Positions 1-9,852 of a stretch of 64,000 nt of DNA are shown here, piece after piece (positions within the stretch are counted from its first letter, which is position 1; each line of letters begins with the position of its first letter). The notes under the pieces were generated by a model. That model had not been told where the DNA came from and did not search any database. It saw only the letters and a list, made by a program, of their open reading frames with translations. The translations under genes and the position numbers were made by a program. This stretch comes from Emiliania huxleyi CCMP1516 (lineage: Eukaryota; Haptophyta; Isochrysidales; Noelaerhabdaceae). The stretch is from NCBI RefSeq assembly GCF_000372725.1, contig NW_005195801.1, positions 379,907 to 443,906 on the forward strand, written 5' to 3'.

Positions 1-896
1 CATGCCGATTTAACGCAGTCATTGTGGCAATGTCACGGTATGTGCGGAGGTTGCGCGGGCTGGTGCAGCCGAAGTTGACGCTCTTGTGAAGATAAACCTT
101 CCCCCCCCCTCCTCCGCAAGGCGCGAGACACACTCTCTCGCAGCGGCGCCGCGCGGCGCGCGATGGACCACTAGCACTACGGTACGAGTACGAGCTACGA
201 CGCACTGTGGAATCATCCTCAGTCCCCACCACCCTGCCCTCACGCCACCCAACCCGTCCGGCTGCTGCCATACTGGGACGTGAGTGCAATATTTGTGCTG
301 CCCTCGCCATCCGACGCGTGTGCTCCGCTCCCTGCAGGCGAGGATCGCCGTCGCACACCAACACGCTTCGTCCGGGAGGCGCGCGGCGCGACCCGCGTTG
401 CGAGAGCGTCGGCGGAGCCCGCGTGCCGGCCCTCTGACTCTGGGACCGCCGCCGGGGCCGAGAGGGCGCAGATTCGGCCCCCCAGGGTCAAAGAGGGCGG
501 TTCTGACACCGCCAAGCGGTGCTTTCGTGGACCCCACGAGCTCGCGTTCATCCCTTCAAAAATATTTATTTACCCGCAGTTCGCCTCAAGTGGTGGCACC
601 TGTGGCAGGCAGGGCTCCCGGTGTGGCGAAAATTTGAATGAAGGAAACCCAATTCCCCAACAAATGGGATCGAGTAATGACACACGAGAGTGGGAATGCA
701 TGCGTAATGACACACAAGAGTGGGAGAGCATTCCTCGGGCAGCGACGGAGGTGGAAGTGTACTGGGCAGTGTACTGGGCAGGTCGAGGACGAGTCCCGGA
801 CGCGGCGGCCAGAGGCGACATAGTGGAGAGGCGAGAAGACCACGAAGATGGCGGCGGGGTAGGCGGCCTAGATGGCTCCGTCAGTGATGACTGTAC
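1..896. other. Region without a supported gene
   Basis: No recognisable protein family is seen on either strand. Positions 674-733 hold two imperfect tandem copies of a ~31 bp unit built on GTAATGACACAC. Positions 756-780 repeat GTGTACTGGGCA twice. A short C-run lies near 101-110. The region follows the 3' end of the minus-strand gene that stops at 897, so it may include its untranslated region. Confidence 0.5.
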
Positions 897-3652
897 TCAC
901 CAGCACTGAATGGTGGTGTAATCATACCCCCAGGTGTCGTCGTAGTGGTTGTACCCACAACATTCGGAGGGCGGCGTCCAGGTCTGGTAATACCCACCGT
1001 CTTCCCGGCAATATGGGGTCCCGCTGGTGCAGACCACGCCCCTGGCATCCCCTATTATCGCCTTGCGTTGGTTGCATGGGCTACCGCTACCGCAGTTGTC
1101 CACGTATGTTCCGGAGTGATTGGGGTAGCCCCACGCCGCGCAGATTCTCCTTAGGTTTCTTGACCCCGCTCCGTTATTAGCACAAGAATATGACGATCCA
1201 CAGTGGACTGCGTAGTCATCGAAATCTGGCTGGTGGTGTTGGCAACCCCCCCCACAGGTGCCGTCATATCCAAAGAACACCATTCCAAATGCGTTGAACG
1301 TCAAGTAATCCCGGTAGCCACGACTGGTAGGGAGCGCTGTGATCTGGATGCCGCGTTGAGTTGTCCCGGAGTCTGGCCCCTGGTTTGAGCGAATCGTCAT
1401 GTTGGATTCGCACCCCACGGGCCTAGGCGCCGAGATACTTGTCCCTTCAAACCCAATCTGGATCGGCGGGTTCAGTTGCACAACGGCACCTTTGACGCTG
1501 AAAAAAGCATTCCAGGGTGGATGTTGTAGTACAGTGGAATAGTGCAGGGTCAGCATAATGTCGTCACAGGTGCACTTGTTCGGATATTCATTAGGACCTC
1601 CCAAGCCGCCGCATCGGAGTTGGCCCTCCTCCGCGTCGGTCTTGCCGTCGCCGTCCGCATCGGGGTCGAGGCTGTCGGGGATGCCGTCACTGTCATGGTC
1701 TCCCGGCGGCGGTGAAGGTGGCTGAGTCGCCCAGCAGACCTGACGGCAGACGGAGGAGGATGTGTCAGAAACGTGAGAAGCCAAGGGTAGGGGAGAGGTA
1801 GATTTTATGCGCGCCTTCCAGCCCGATGCGACCACTCTCGAATCCGAGACCCACTCGAAGACGCCGTCCTCCACCACCACACCCTGCGGCCCAAGGGTGC
1901 CGCAGTACCGCTTGCCATTGACGGTGAGGTAGTCGCACTTGCATTCCTCGCATTCCTCCACATCAAAGGCGACTGCCTCCAGCCCGCCGGCACGCCACTG
2001 ATGGTGCACTCCTCCTTGTTGCCGTAGCTGCCCGGGTGGTGTGACGACGTGGCGCACGAGCCGCCGTCGGTGAGCGAGCACGGGCCAGTGACCTGGACCG
2101 GCGGCAGTGGCGGCGGCGGAGAGGGCAGATCGAGGTTGTTCCATGTAAATCCGCGGGCATTGTTGGTGTGGTCGCCTACGTCTGGGATGCCGTCGCTGTC
2201 CGCGTCGCCCGTGCCCTCCTCCGCGTCGGGGATGCCGTCACTGTCGCAGTCTTGCTCAGACAGGCGCCGCGAAGGACGGCCAGAGGCAGCAACGGCGCCC
2301 GGTCCGCCACCGTCGCCGCCCTCGTCCACCGCCGATGCCTCGCCGGCGGCCAGGAGAAGCCCGCCAGGGCGAGAAGCCAGGGCGGCGGTGTAAAAGCGAG
2401 AGAAGTCAAACTCGACTGTGTCGCCAGAGGGAAGCCGGTACATTTCGGCGGAGCCCTCGATGGCGCCCTCGGCCATCGCCGATGTGCGGAATCGCCCCTC
2501 GGTCGGGTAGAAGTCGCGTTTGCCGTTGTGCGGCCCCGGCGCCGAGAAGCTCTGGCCGACGAGGCCTGCGAGGTGCATTCAGAGATGGGGCGGGATGGGA
2601 GCGAGGCTAAGGCTAGAGCTGGAGGCTTAGAGCGGGGAGGGATGGGGCGAGGCTGAAGCGGCCATGAGAATGGCCAGGAGGTGACTGCGAGGCGGCGGAG
2701 GGCGGGTGAGGTTTTCCGCCGCACCGTGCGTCGTTCCAGCCGCGACACGCTTGTTGGCGCGAAGCGAGACATCGAGACGGTGCATCGGGCCCGAAAGGCG
2801 GTCGTACACGTAGTTGCCCCGCACGGTGGACTGCCACTCCGGGGTCGTGAAGGTGGCGCTGGCGTGCTTCGTCTGGACGATGAGGGTGCCGCAGGAGTAG
2901 GACCGGCCTGGGCCCAAGAAGAAGGTCCGCTCGCCGCAGAGGCCGGTGATCATGTTGGGCCCGGTGTTGTACTCGCTATGGGACATTAAGAAAACGGATC
3001 CGGGTGGGGGTCGGCAACGTTGGGGGCCGGGCAGACTCTCTGGGATCTCGCACTTGAGCTCGCTGCCCCAGAAGGCCGCGTGGACGAGCTCGCCCGGCCT
3101 TCGCCCCGTGCTGGCAACGAAGTGCACCTCGGTGATGAAGGAGCCCTCCACCGTCAGCTTGCCCTTGAAAAGAGTGAAGGTGGCGTCCTCGGTCCTGATA
3201 TTGATCGCAAAGCCGGGCGAAGTGTGGAAGCAGTACATCTCCCTGCGTGGGCGGAAGGCAACGTTGGTGCATGCAGCACGCGGCAGGTGGAGGGCGGAGG
3301 GGCGCTACACGCGGCAGGCTCGCCCGTTGTGGCCGCGAAAGTCCGCCCGCCCGCCGCGAGCAAAGGACAGGTGCGGGTCTTTGGTGCCCTCGACGGGAAA
3401 GAGAGTGCAATCGGATGCCTCGGTGCGTCGTCGCTGATTGGGCTGGTATGGGACGACAGCCCGCGCCATCGGCTTGAGTTGTTCAATTTCTGCAGCCTGT
3501 GCCACCACCCGCTTCTCCAGCTCCGAGACCTTGGCGTACATGCGCTCCAGCGCAACCGCTGCTTGCAGGCGCGAGTTCTCCGAGACATTCGTGTCCCCCC
3601 TCACCGCCAGATGGGATACAAGCAGGATCAGCAGGGGTCGAACTCGCATCAT
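897..3652 (-). CDS. Secreted CUB-domain protein with DSDGIPD calcium-type repeats
   Basis: Exons 3652-3309, 3242-2725 and 2565-897, joined by GT-AG introns of 66 and 159 nt. Exon 1 starts with an apparent signal peptide (MRVRPLLILLVSHLAVRG), then a coiled-coil stretch (ALERMYAKVSELEKRVVAQ). Exon 2 holds a Cys-containing beta-rich module. Exon 3 has the GLVGQSF motif, two DSDGIPD-type Asp-rich repeats resembling thrombospondin type 3 or calcium-binding repeats, a CUB-like segment (KEECTISG then ECKCDYLTVNGKRYCGTLG), another Asp repeat and a Cys-rich tail. The frame breaks by one missing base near 1990, inside the CUB module. Adding one base gives 844 codons exactly, so this is a sequencing error or a very young mutation. 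Likely an extracellular or cell-surface protein. Function unknown. Confidence 0.75.
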
Positions 3653-4344
3653 GACCGTACGCTGATAACCAAGGACGCAGCGACTCATGCGAGTGCGCGA
3701 CCGAGGCGCCCGGTCCGTTCGCGGTTTGCGGCGATATCGGCTTTCGGCGCAAATGACTTGCGCGCTAATTATCTTGAGCACTTGAGCACTGGGGGGGGGG
3801 GGGGGGGGGCAGATTGGCGAGCGCAGGCAGGCGGGCAGCCGCTGGGCGAGCAAATCGCTGGCGGACGGGAGCCCGCCCCGCCTCAGGCAGGCGTCGCTCG
3901 AATCGGCGCACGCACCGAGGTTTCGCCGAGGGAGGAGGGGGGGGCAAAGCATTCTGGCTCGAGCCGCAGTGACGGTTTGGGTGGGTTCGATTCTGGGCAA
4001 CTTGTTGGCGGCAGTGGAAGGATCGATTGCTGTACATCGAGCACAGCCCCATTCACACCGCATTCACACCCCATTCACACCCACTTGGCACAGTGGCGCT
4101 GTCGGTGCCCTTGAACCGCCGCTGGTACCGCGACCAAATGAGGAGCACCGCCAGCGAGCCGCGCAGCCGCCACTGCGGGTCGAGCAGATACCGCGGGACG
4201 TACCTGCCACCGCCACACCAATCGTGGCGTCAGCGGGAGCGGCGAAGCCCAGCCATTCACAGCTCGTCCACAGCCACCCACCCTCGTTCACGCCCCACCC
4301 CCACGGCCCGTCCACGGCCCATTCACACCATTTCATTCACGCAG
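3653..4344. repeat. Upstream region with G-run and ATTCACACC-type repeats
   Basis: An uninterrupted G-run of about 19 nt lies near 3791-3809, about 140 bp upstream of the minus gene start. From 4048 to 4345 the sequence is rich in a degenerate repeat built on CATTCACACC and TCCACAGCC. Positions 4094-4211 on the minus strand could be a small exon (reads YVPRYLLDPQWRL, with an AG|G acceptor), but it connects to nothing recognisable. Confidence 0.4.
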
Positions 4345-4467
4345 GCGGAGAGGTTCGTGATCGATCACACGGAGGAGGACGTGCCTGCGCCGGAGGGGGC
4401 CGGGACAATCGCGTGCCTGCCCTCCGACCACTTTGCGGTCTGGTCTGTGCTCCGCATGCTGGCATGA
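4345..4467 (+). pseudogene. Orphan terminal exon resembling the endonuclease/exonuclease/phosphatase family
   Basis: After an acceptor GCAG at 4341-4344 a 40-codon stretch runs to TGA at 4465-4467 and ends in LPSDHFAVWSVLRMLA. The PSDH(F/Y) motif before a hydrophobic strand is the usual C-terminus of endonuclease/exonuclease/phosphatase superfamily proteins, where Asp-His is catalytic. No upstream exon of that family is visible on the plus strand, so this is either the last exon of a gene with unseen upstream exons or a displaced fragment. Confidence 0.4.
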
Positions 4468-5667
4468 GGCATTGTGACTCGAGGCTGTTTATAGCCGTGC
4501 ACCCTACACGTGCGCCCGTGCGGCCTCGAGACTTGTGCGGTGTACTGTAGAGAGCTGAGTGAGATGTGTGGTACTACCGACTCTGTGCGCGTGTGCGGAT
4601 CGCGAGTGAGTTCAGCGCCGCGTGGCTCGACAGTATCGAGGACGTAGACCGCCAGCCGGACACTAGTGCTACTCACCGCCCGTAGTAGAGATCGGGCGGT
4701 AGACAATCCGGGTGAGACGCTGTCCGATCACGGCGCTTGCTCGAGCAAGCGCGGTGATTGGAAAGGCGGTGTGAACATCGCTGTTTTTGTCCCGATGGTC
4801 AGAGTTTGATCAAGGTTTTGGTTGATACATTTCTGTGAATCTGGGACGAGGTGCCTCCAGGTGCGCATGTGCAACACCTCTGAGTACGGCTATACGCTGC
4901 GCTGTGCATGAAAGAGCCCCACTGAATGCAAAAGTGTGACCCCCAGGGAGACGGGGCGGACGCGGCAGCAGTGCCGCCGCCGCTGCTGTAGGTCTGTACG
5001 GTAGAGATCTAGAGGCTCCCACAGCAGTCAGGCACTCTGTGCTCTCCGCTAGTAGTAGTACCATACTTACACAACCCAAAATACACGGCCCGCACGCCTT
5101 AGGCCTTAGGCCTTACTTATGCAGCTGTGGGCGGCCGCAAGACCGGAAGAGATACAGCTGTCGCACGACTCGCCAATATGGCCTGCACATGCGATTCACC
5201 GTCGGCCCCGGGCCCTACCGTACCGTCCCGCTGCATGCACCTACCCGCTACCCCATCTCCCGCCAAGCGGCTTGGCAAGCGTGCGCGCAGCGGAGAATCC
5301 TCTCATTCAACGAGACGAGTCACGCCTCCCCCCCCGCGCCCCGCGCCCCGCGCCTCGCCATCATTTCCGAGCGTTCGTGCCACGCCTCCACGTCGGCCAT
5401 GCACAGGTCGCCGCTGCCGCCGGCTGACGAGGGGCCACGGCCGGGCAGCGCGCAGCCAACCCGCTCTGATCGAAGACCACAGAGACAGTGACTGAGCGGG
5501 CGTGTCAACACCAACAAACGGCGTGAATGGATCCCCGTTTGAAGAGGGCTACGGAGAAGTTCGCGCGTGCGAAGCGCACGCGCAACGCAGCCACACATTC
5601 ATCTTCTGCGATGCCCGCACACCACTGCGAGATGCCGCGAGAGCAACGAGGGATGCTCACCAGCGGC
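4468..5667. other. Region without a supported gene
   Basis: Open frames here are short, overlap each other on both strands and match no family I recognise. A C-run lies near 5328-5335. Part of the 3' end is probably the 3' untranslated region of the minus-strand gene stopping at 5668. Confidence 0.45.
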
Positions 5668-8182
5668 CTAGCCGGTGAAGGTGGGCACAGCGACGATGCG
5701 CTCGTAATCCTTCTCATCCTCCGTGCGCTCCCACGTGACATCGTGCTTCATGCGCGACCACGCCACCACCGCGTCGGCGGACGAGCCCTCAGCCGGAGGT
5801 GGAGGCAGATCTGCTGGGGCGGGGTGCCGCGGCATGACTTGCAGCATCGTGAGCGGCGGGAGGATGACCTGCGCAGCGTGTGGGAGACGAGGCGCTGGCC
5901 CACGGGTCAAGGGCACACACTCAAGGGCTGAGCTGCAAGCACGAGTGGCAATGGAACGCGGTCCAAGGCGGCCGCGCAGAGCTCTGGCGCACCTCCTGCT
6001 CACCCTCAAACTGCGAGAGGAAGGCGACCTCGGCGCCGCAGTGGTAGCCGGCGTCGTCCTGCCCGCGGGCGCGCAGCTCGAGGAGCACGGACGGCTTGCC
6101 CTTGGCGTCCATGTAGAAGGTCTTGGGCGCGAGCGCGGTGGACATGAACGCCGAGTCGACCGCGCACACGATGCCCTGCGCATCCGGGAGCCAGAAGCTG
6201 CCGGAGATGGCGCCCTTCATGCAGCGGTAGAGCGTGCGCTCATTCTCGTCCGCCGTGTTGGCGGCGGCGAGCTTGCGCAGCGCCGCGACCAGGTGGCCGA
6301 CCGTCGCGCCAAACGAGCTCGCCGCGTCGAGCGCCGCCGCACGGCGCGCCGCCTCGGGCTCGAGCCGGCCGCGCTCGGCGGTCCACGCGCCCGTGAGTTG
6401 CGGATGCCACCTGGGCGGCGGATTGGGCAGGCACGCCACCTGCCGCAGCCACCAGTTGATCATGTCAAACGCGGGACCTGCGTCATGGCGGACACACCAG
6501 CAAGCCTCGGTGAGCAGCGGCTCGCCCGTGCGTGGGGAGACGGGGACGAGTTGCGCAAGGCGGGCGCCTGTATACAGCCGAATGGAGAGCACCTCGTCGA
6601 GCGTCAGCAGGTCGGCCGCCGTCGCGCGGGGCAGCCGCGACTTGACGTGATCGTTGGCGCGCTTGAGGAAGTCGGCGGGGCGCATGCCGACGTTTCTGAC
6701 GTCGCGCATGCCGGGCGTGCACTCGGCCACAAACGCGGCGCCGGAGACGTAGCCCCACACCGCGCGGCCCGTGTACTCGACGCCCTTCCAGTCCTTCCAC
6801 GCCAGGCCCGCGCGCGTCCACTCGTGCTCCATCGTGTGCGCGAGGCCGCGCGTCAGCTCGTCGGTGCCGCGCACGTACGCCTTGCGCGCGAGGAAGAGGA
6901 GCGGGACGACGCTCTCGCCAAACTTGGACGCGGTGCACTCGGCGGCCGCCGCGTCGGCGTCGGCGGCGAGCGCGGCGCGCGTCTCGTCGGCGAGGCTGCC
7001 ACCCGACGGCAGCAGGAAGGTGAGCGTGCACGTGAGCAGCCGCTGCTGCACCGTCTTCTCGATGGTGGCGGCCGCGTCGTACGGGCAGTCGACGCGGTTG
7101 CCGTCTTGGTCCTCGTAGTGGTCGCCCTTGTCAAAGTAGGACGTGCCGGTGAGGTGGTCGTACGTGGCTCGGTCGCCGTCGGCGTCGGTGCACCACGGAG
7201 TCCAGCGGCGAAAGGTGGCCGTAAAGGGCGGGCCCTCCACCTTGACGAGGCGGAGCAGCGTGTTGGGCGGCAGCACGTAGGACGGCGGGTCGTACTGGGT
7301 CAGCACCGCGGTGTGGTAGCCGGCGGCGTCGTTGGGCTGCGAGAGGATGCACACGACGTCGCCGGGGAGGTGCACCAGCTCGCCGCCCTCCTCCTGGACC
7401 TGCGCATGGTAGCCCTCCTCGCCCATGCAGACGGGGTCGGCAGCGAAGTTGAGCGGGCTCAGCGCGGTGAGCCCTCGAAAGTTGGTCGCGTCGGGCACCT
7501 CGATGCCGGCAAAGCCGGGCTCATCCTCGACCATCCCGTGGAGCGGCCGGTCGCCCCGCCGGACCCCGCGCAGCGCCATGTACAGCGGCGGCGCCACCTC
7601 GCCCTGTGCGGCGGCGCGCTCGGCGAGGACGCGGACGAGCGCGTGGCAGCTCGCGCCGAGGTCGCGCCGGCCCTCGGCCAGCGCCCGGCGGAGCGATGCG
7701 GTCGCAAGAGAGGGAAGGAGCGTCACGAGCTCCGCGTCGTCCTGCGCCCACCCGTTGGCGACGAGGTCGTCGACGGCCTCGCCCAGCACCCCGCCGCCCG
7801 CTTCGCGCAGGTAGAAGCGGATGTTCTCGTTGCCCCTCCGTCGGTCGGCGGCAGCGGCGGCGGCCTCGCCGGTCAGGTCGTCGGCCTGCGAGAGCGCCTC
7901 GGCAAACTCGTCGCGCCAGGTGCGGTCAGAGGGCGGCGGGCCGACCAGGTCCGCGACGGTGACGAGGTAGCCGCGCCGCTGCGTGCCCCCTGGCGCGTCC
8001 GTCTCGATCCCTCCGACATTGATCATTTCAAGGCTCGTCTCGCCGATTTCCTGCTCGTCGTCCCGCGCCTTTTCTGCCGCTGCTTCTTCCGGGAGGAGCT
8101 TCGGAACCGAGTCCTGTTTCTGGGGCTTCTGGGAAGCTGTGGCGACCTCGACCACGTCCTGTTTCGAGCCGCACACGCCCAT
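5668..8182 (-). CDS. Tandem ADP-ribosyltransferase-like protein, N-myristoylated
   Basis: Exons 8182-5993 and 5868-5668 with a 124-nt GT-AG intron give 796 residues. I start at the second in-frame ATG (8182; another lies at 8188) because it yields MGVCGSKQ, a classic N-myristoylation motif with a palmitoylatable Cys. The C-terminal domain has the R-S-E layout of arginine-type mono-ADP-ribosyltransferases: Arg in LYRCMKG (about 653), STA in AFMSTALAP (about 681) and the ExE loop EGEQEV (about 728), split by the intron and followed by ILPPLTMLQV. Residues about 120-315 look like an older copy: LYMALRG, DAAGYH, then YVLPPNTLLRLVKV, without ExE. Expected role: ADP-ribosylation of protein or nucleic acid at a membrane. 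The substrate is unknown. Confidence 0.75.
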
Positions 8183-8188
8183 TTCCAC

Positions 8189-8754
8189 GAGCCGGCGGGA
8201 GGCGAAAGTGGGCGACGCCTTCCTTCCTCTGGTTGGGGGAGACGTGCTTTTTCTTTTTTAGGTCTTCACAGGTGATGAGGCTACTCAAAGAAGAGGCTGC
8301 CCTTCCCGGTCTTGGGTTGGTTGCGTACTTTGTGCGCTTTGTAAAAAAAATAACCCCCCGGCCTTCCTACGTCAGAGAACGACCGCGCTCCTGTCAACTA
8401 GAGTGGGCTGGCGTGGACTATCTTTTTCTCAGGGGCCAGCCCCCGAACCCCCGTTTAAAAAGGACCCGTGGCTATGTGAGTCTATCTATGGTAGGGCTTT
8501 GGGGGGGTTGGGTAAGATGTTGCCTTGCAAAAAGAGAGGGACTTCAGAGAGAGGGACTAATGATCAGACACAGGGTTGCTGACACGGTGGCTACACTCGT
8601 TCGCGGGCGCGGGCGGCAGCGGGCGGCGAGCGGCGGGAGCGGGCGCGAGCGAGACGATCGATGTTCCCCTGGCCTGGAGAGGGCTCTTGAGGGAGGTCGA
8701 GGAATTGCGTGGCTGGGGCGGGCAACCTGGTTTGTGGAGCTCCCGCAGATTACC
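8189..8754. other. Upstream region, no gene seen
   Basis: Intergenic sequence upstream of the minus-strand transferase gene. It contains an A-run near 8343 and no supported coding sequence. Confidence 0.5.
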
Positions 8755-8916
8755 TAGAGAGCACGGCATTCGGATGTCGACGCGCGTCATGTTGGCAAGC
8801 CACAGTAGTCCGCCGACGATGGCCATGTAGGCGGTGCGGAACTCGGACATCTCGTCGTATTCAACAGATCCAACGGCGGGCTGATCGTCGGCGGACAATT
8901 CGAGCCCCTCTTCCAT
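8755..8916 (-). pseudogene. Copia-type retrotransposon reverse-transcriptase fragment
   Basis: The minus-strand frame reads EFRTAYMAIVGGLLWLANMT then RVDI. This matches the well-known Ty1/copia reverse transcriptase-RNase H connection (Y..xVGSLLYLA..TRPDI). Homology fades into unrelated sequence after about 40 residues, and no integrase, protease or LTR is seen within 1 kb, so this is a decayed fragment. Confidence 0.6.
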
Positions 8917-9852
8917 AGGCGAATCGAAGCGGCGTGAATGGGCCGATCGAAATAGGCGCTGAACTTGGCAACGAGGTCGGCGGCGTAGAGGCCCTGGGAC
9001 AGGTTCAGGGTCCGTGCGGCGCGATCACGCGTAATAGCGGTGTTCAGTATCCATTACGCCGTAGCTCGCGCATAGAAGCAGGAAGCCAGGCGGCCGCATC
9101 GCGTTCGCTGTATACGTTTTACCCAAAACCGAAACCAAAACACGAATCTCCAATCCAAGAAGGGATGAAATCCCTTATGGATATAATCGCCAAATTATCT
9201 CAGGAATATAGTGTGAATGCCCGGGAACACCCCGTTCCCTTTAGCGTCCTAGTCTAAAATCTGAGGATTAACGGAAAAAGGATTCAGACTTCGCTTTAGT
9301 GAGGCCAAAGTGAGTTTGTGGATGTGTGAGACGATGCGCGACACGAGGAGGCATGCGGACCGACTTGTCGGCGACTCTGCTGCACGCCGTTTCAGAATTT
9401 TTCTCAGTGTGAGCGAGACGTGGAAGAGTGGTTGGGTAGGACGGGTCGGCCCGGAGCATCGGAGTAGCCGTCGTGGTCGCGGCGAGCAGCGCCGGCCACT
9501 CCGGCGCCGCGTCGGCAACATGGGAGCATGTCCACCGCCACTTCGCGGCCGCAGCGCTGTTTTGTCGCCAAACGCCGCCATGTACCTTTTCGGGCAAACC
9601 ATCGAGCTGCATATCGATCTCGACTTGACGGCCACCGACCACCGTGGTGCATTTTGGGGCGCTGTGGGCCCCCTAGCCCCGGCGGTTTTTCTTGGAGCAC
9701 TTGGAGTGCGGTCAGTACGGCTTTATAACCTCACGCCCAGGGCGGTTTTTCATTGATGTGGTGTAAAAAACAAAAAGCCGTACGTCAGCCTAGATGTCAG
9801 CCAGACTTGCCCCCCCCCCCCCCGGAAAGCGTGTAATCCATGGTGTGTACGG
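8917..9852. other. Non-coding or decayed region with a terminal C-run
   Basis: No supported gene. It contains a 22-bp stretch around 9647-9669 (ATTTTGGGGCGCTGTGGGC) that recurs near 34716-34738, and a run of 14 C at 9810-9823, which is 30 nt downstream of the stop of the minus-strand gene at 9853. Confidence 0.45.

Noticed and set aside
5723-8275. 850-codon open frame on the plus strand
   Set aside because: It is the antisense of the ADP-ribosyltransferase gene. The minus strand has recognisable motifs and a sensible intron; the plus product is Arg/Gly/Val-rich with no family.
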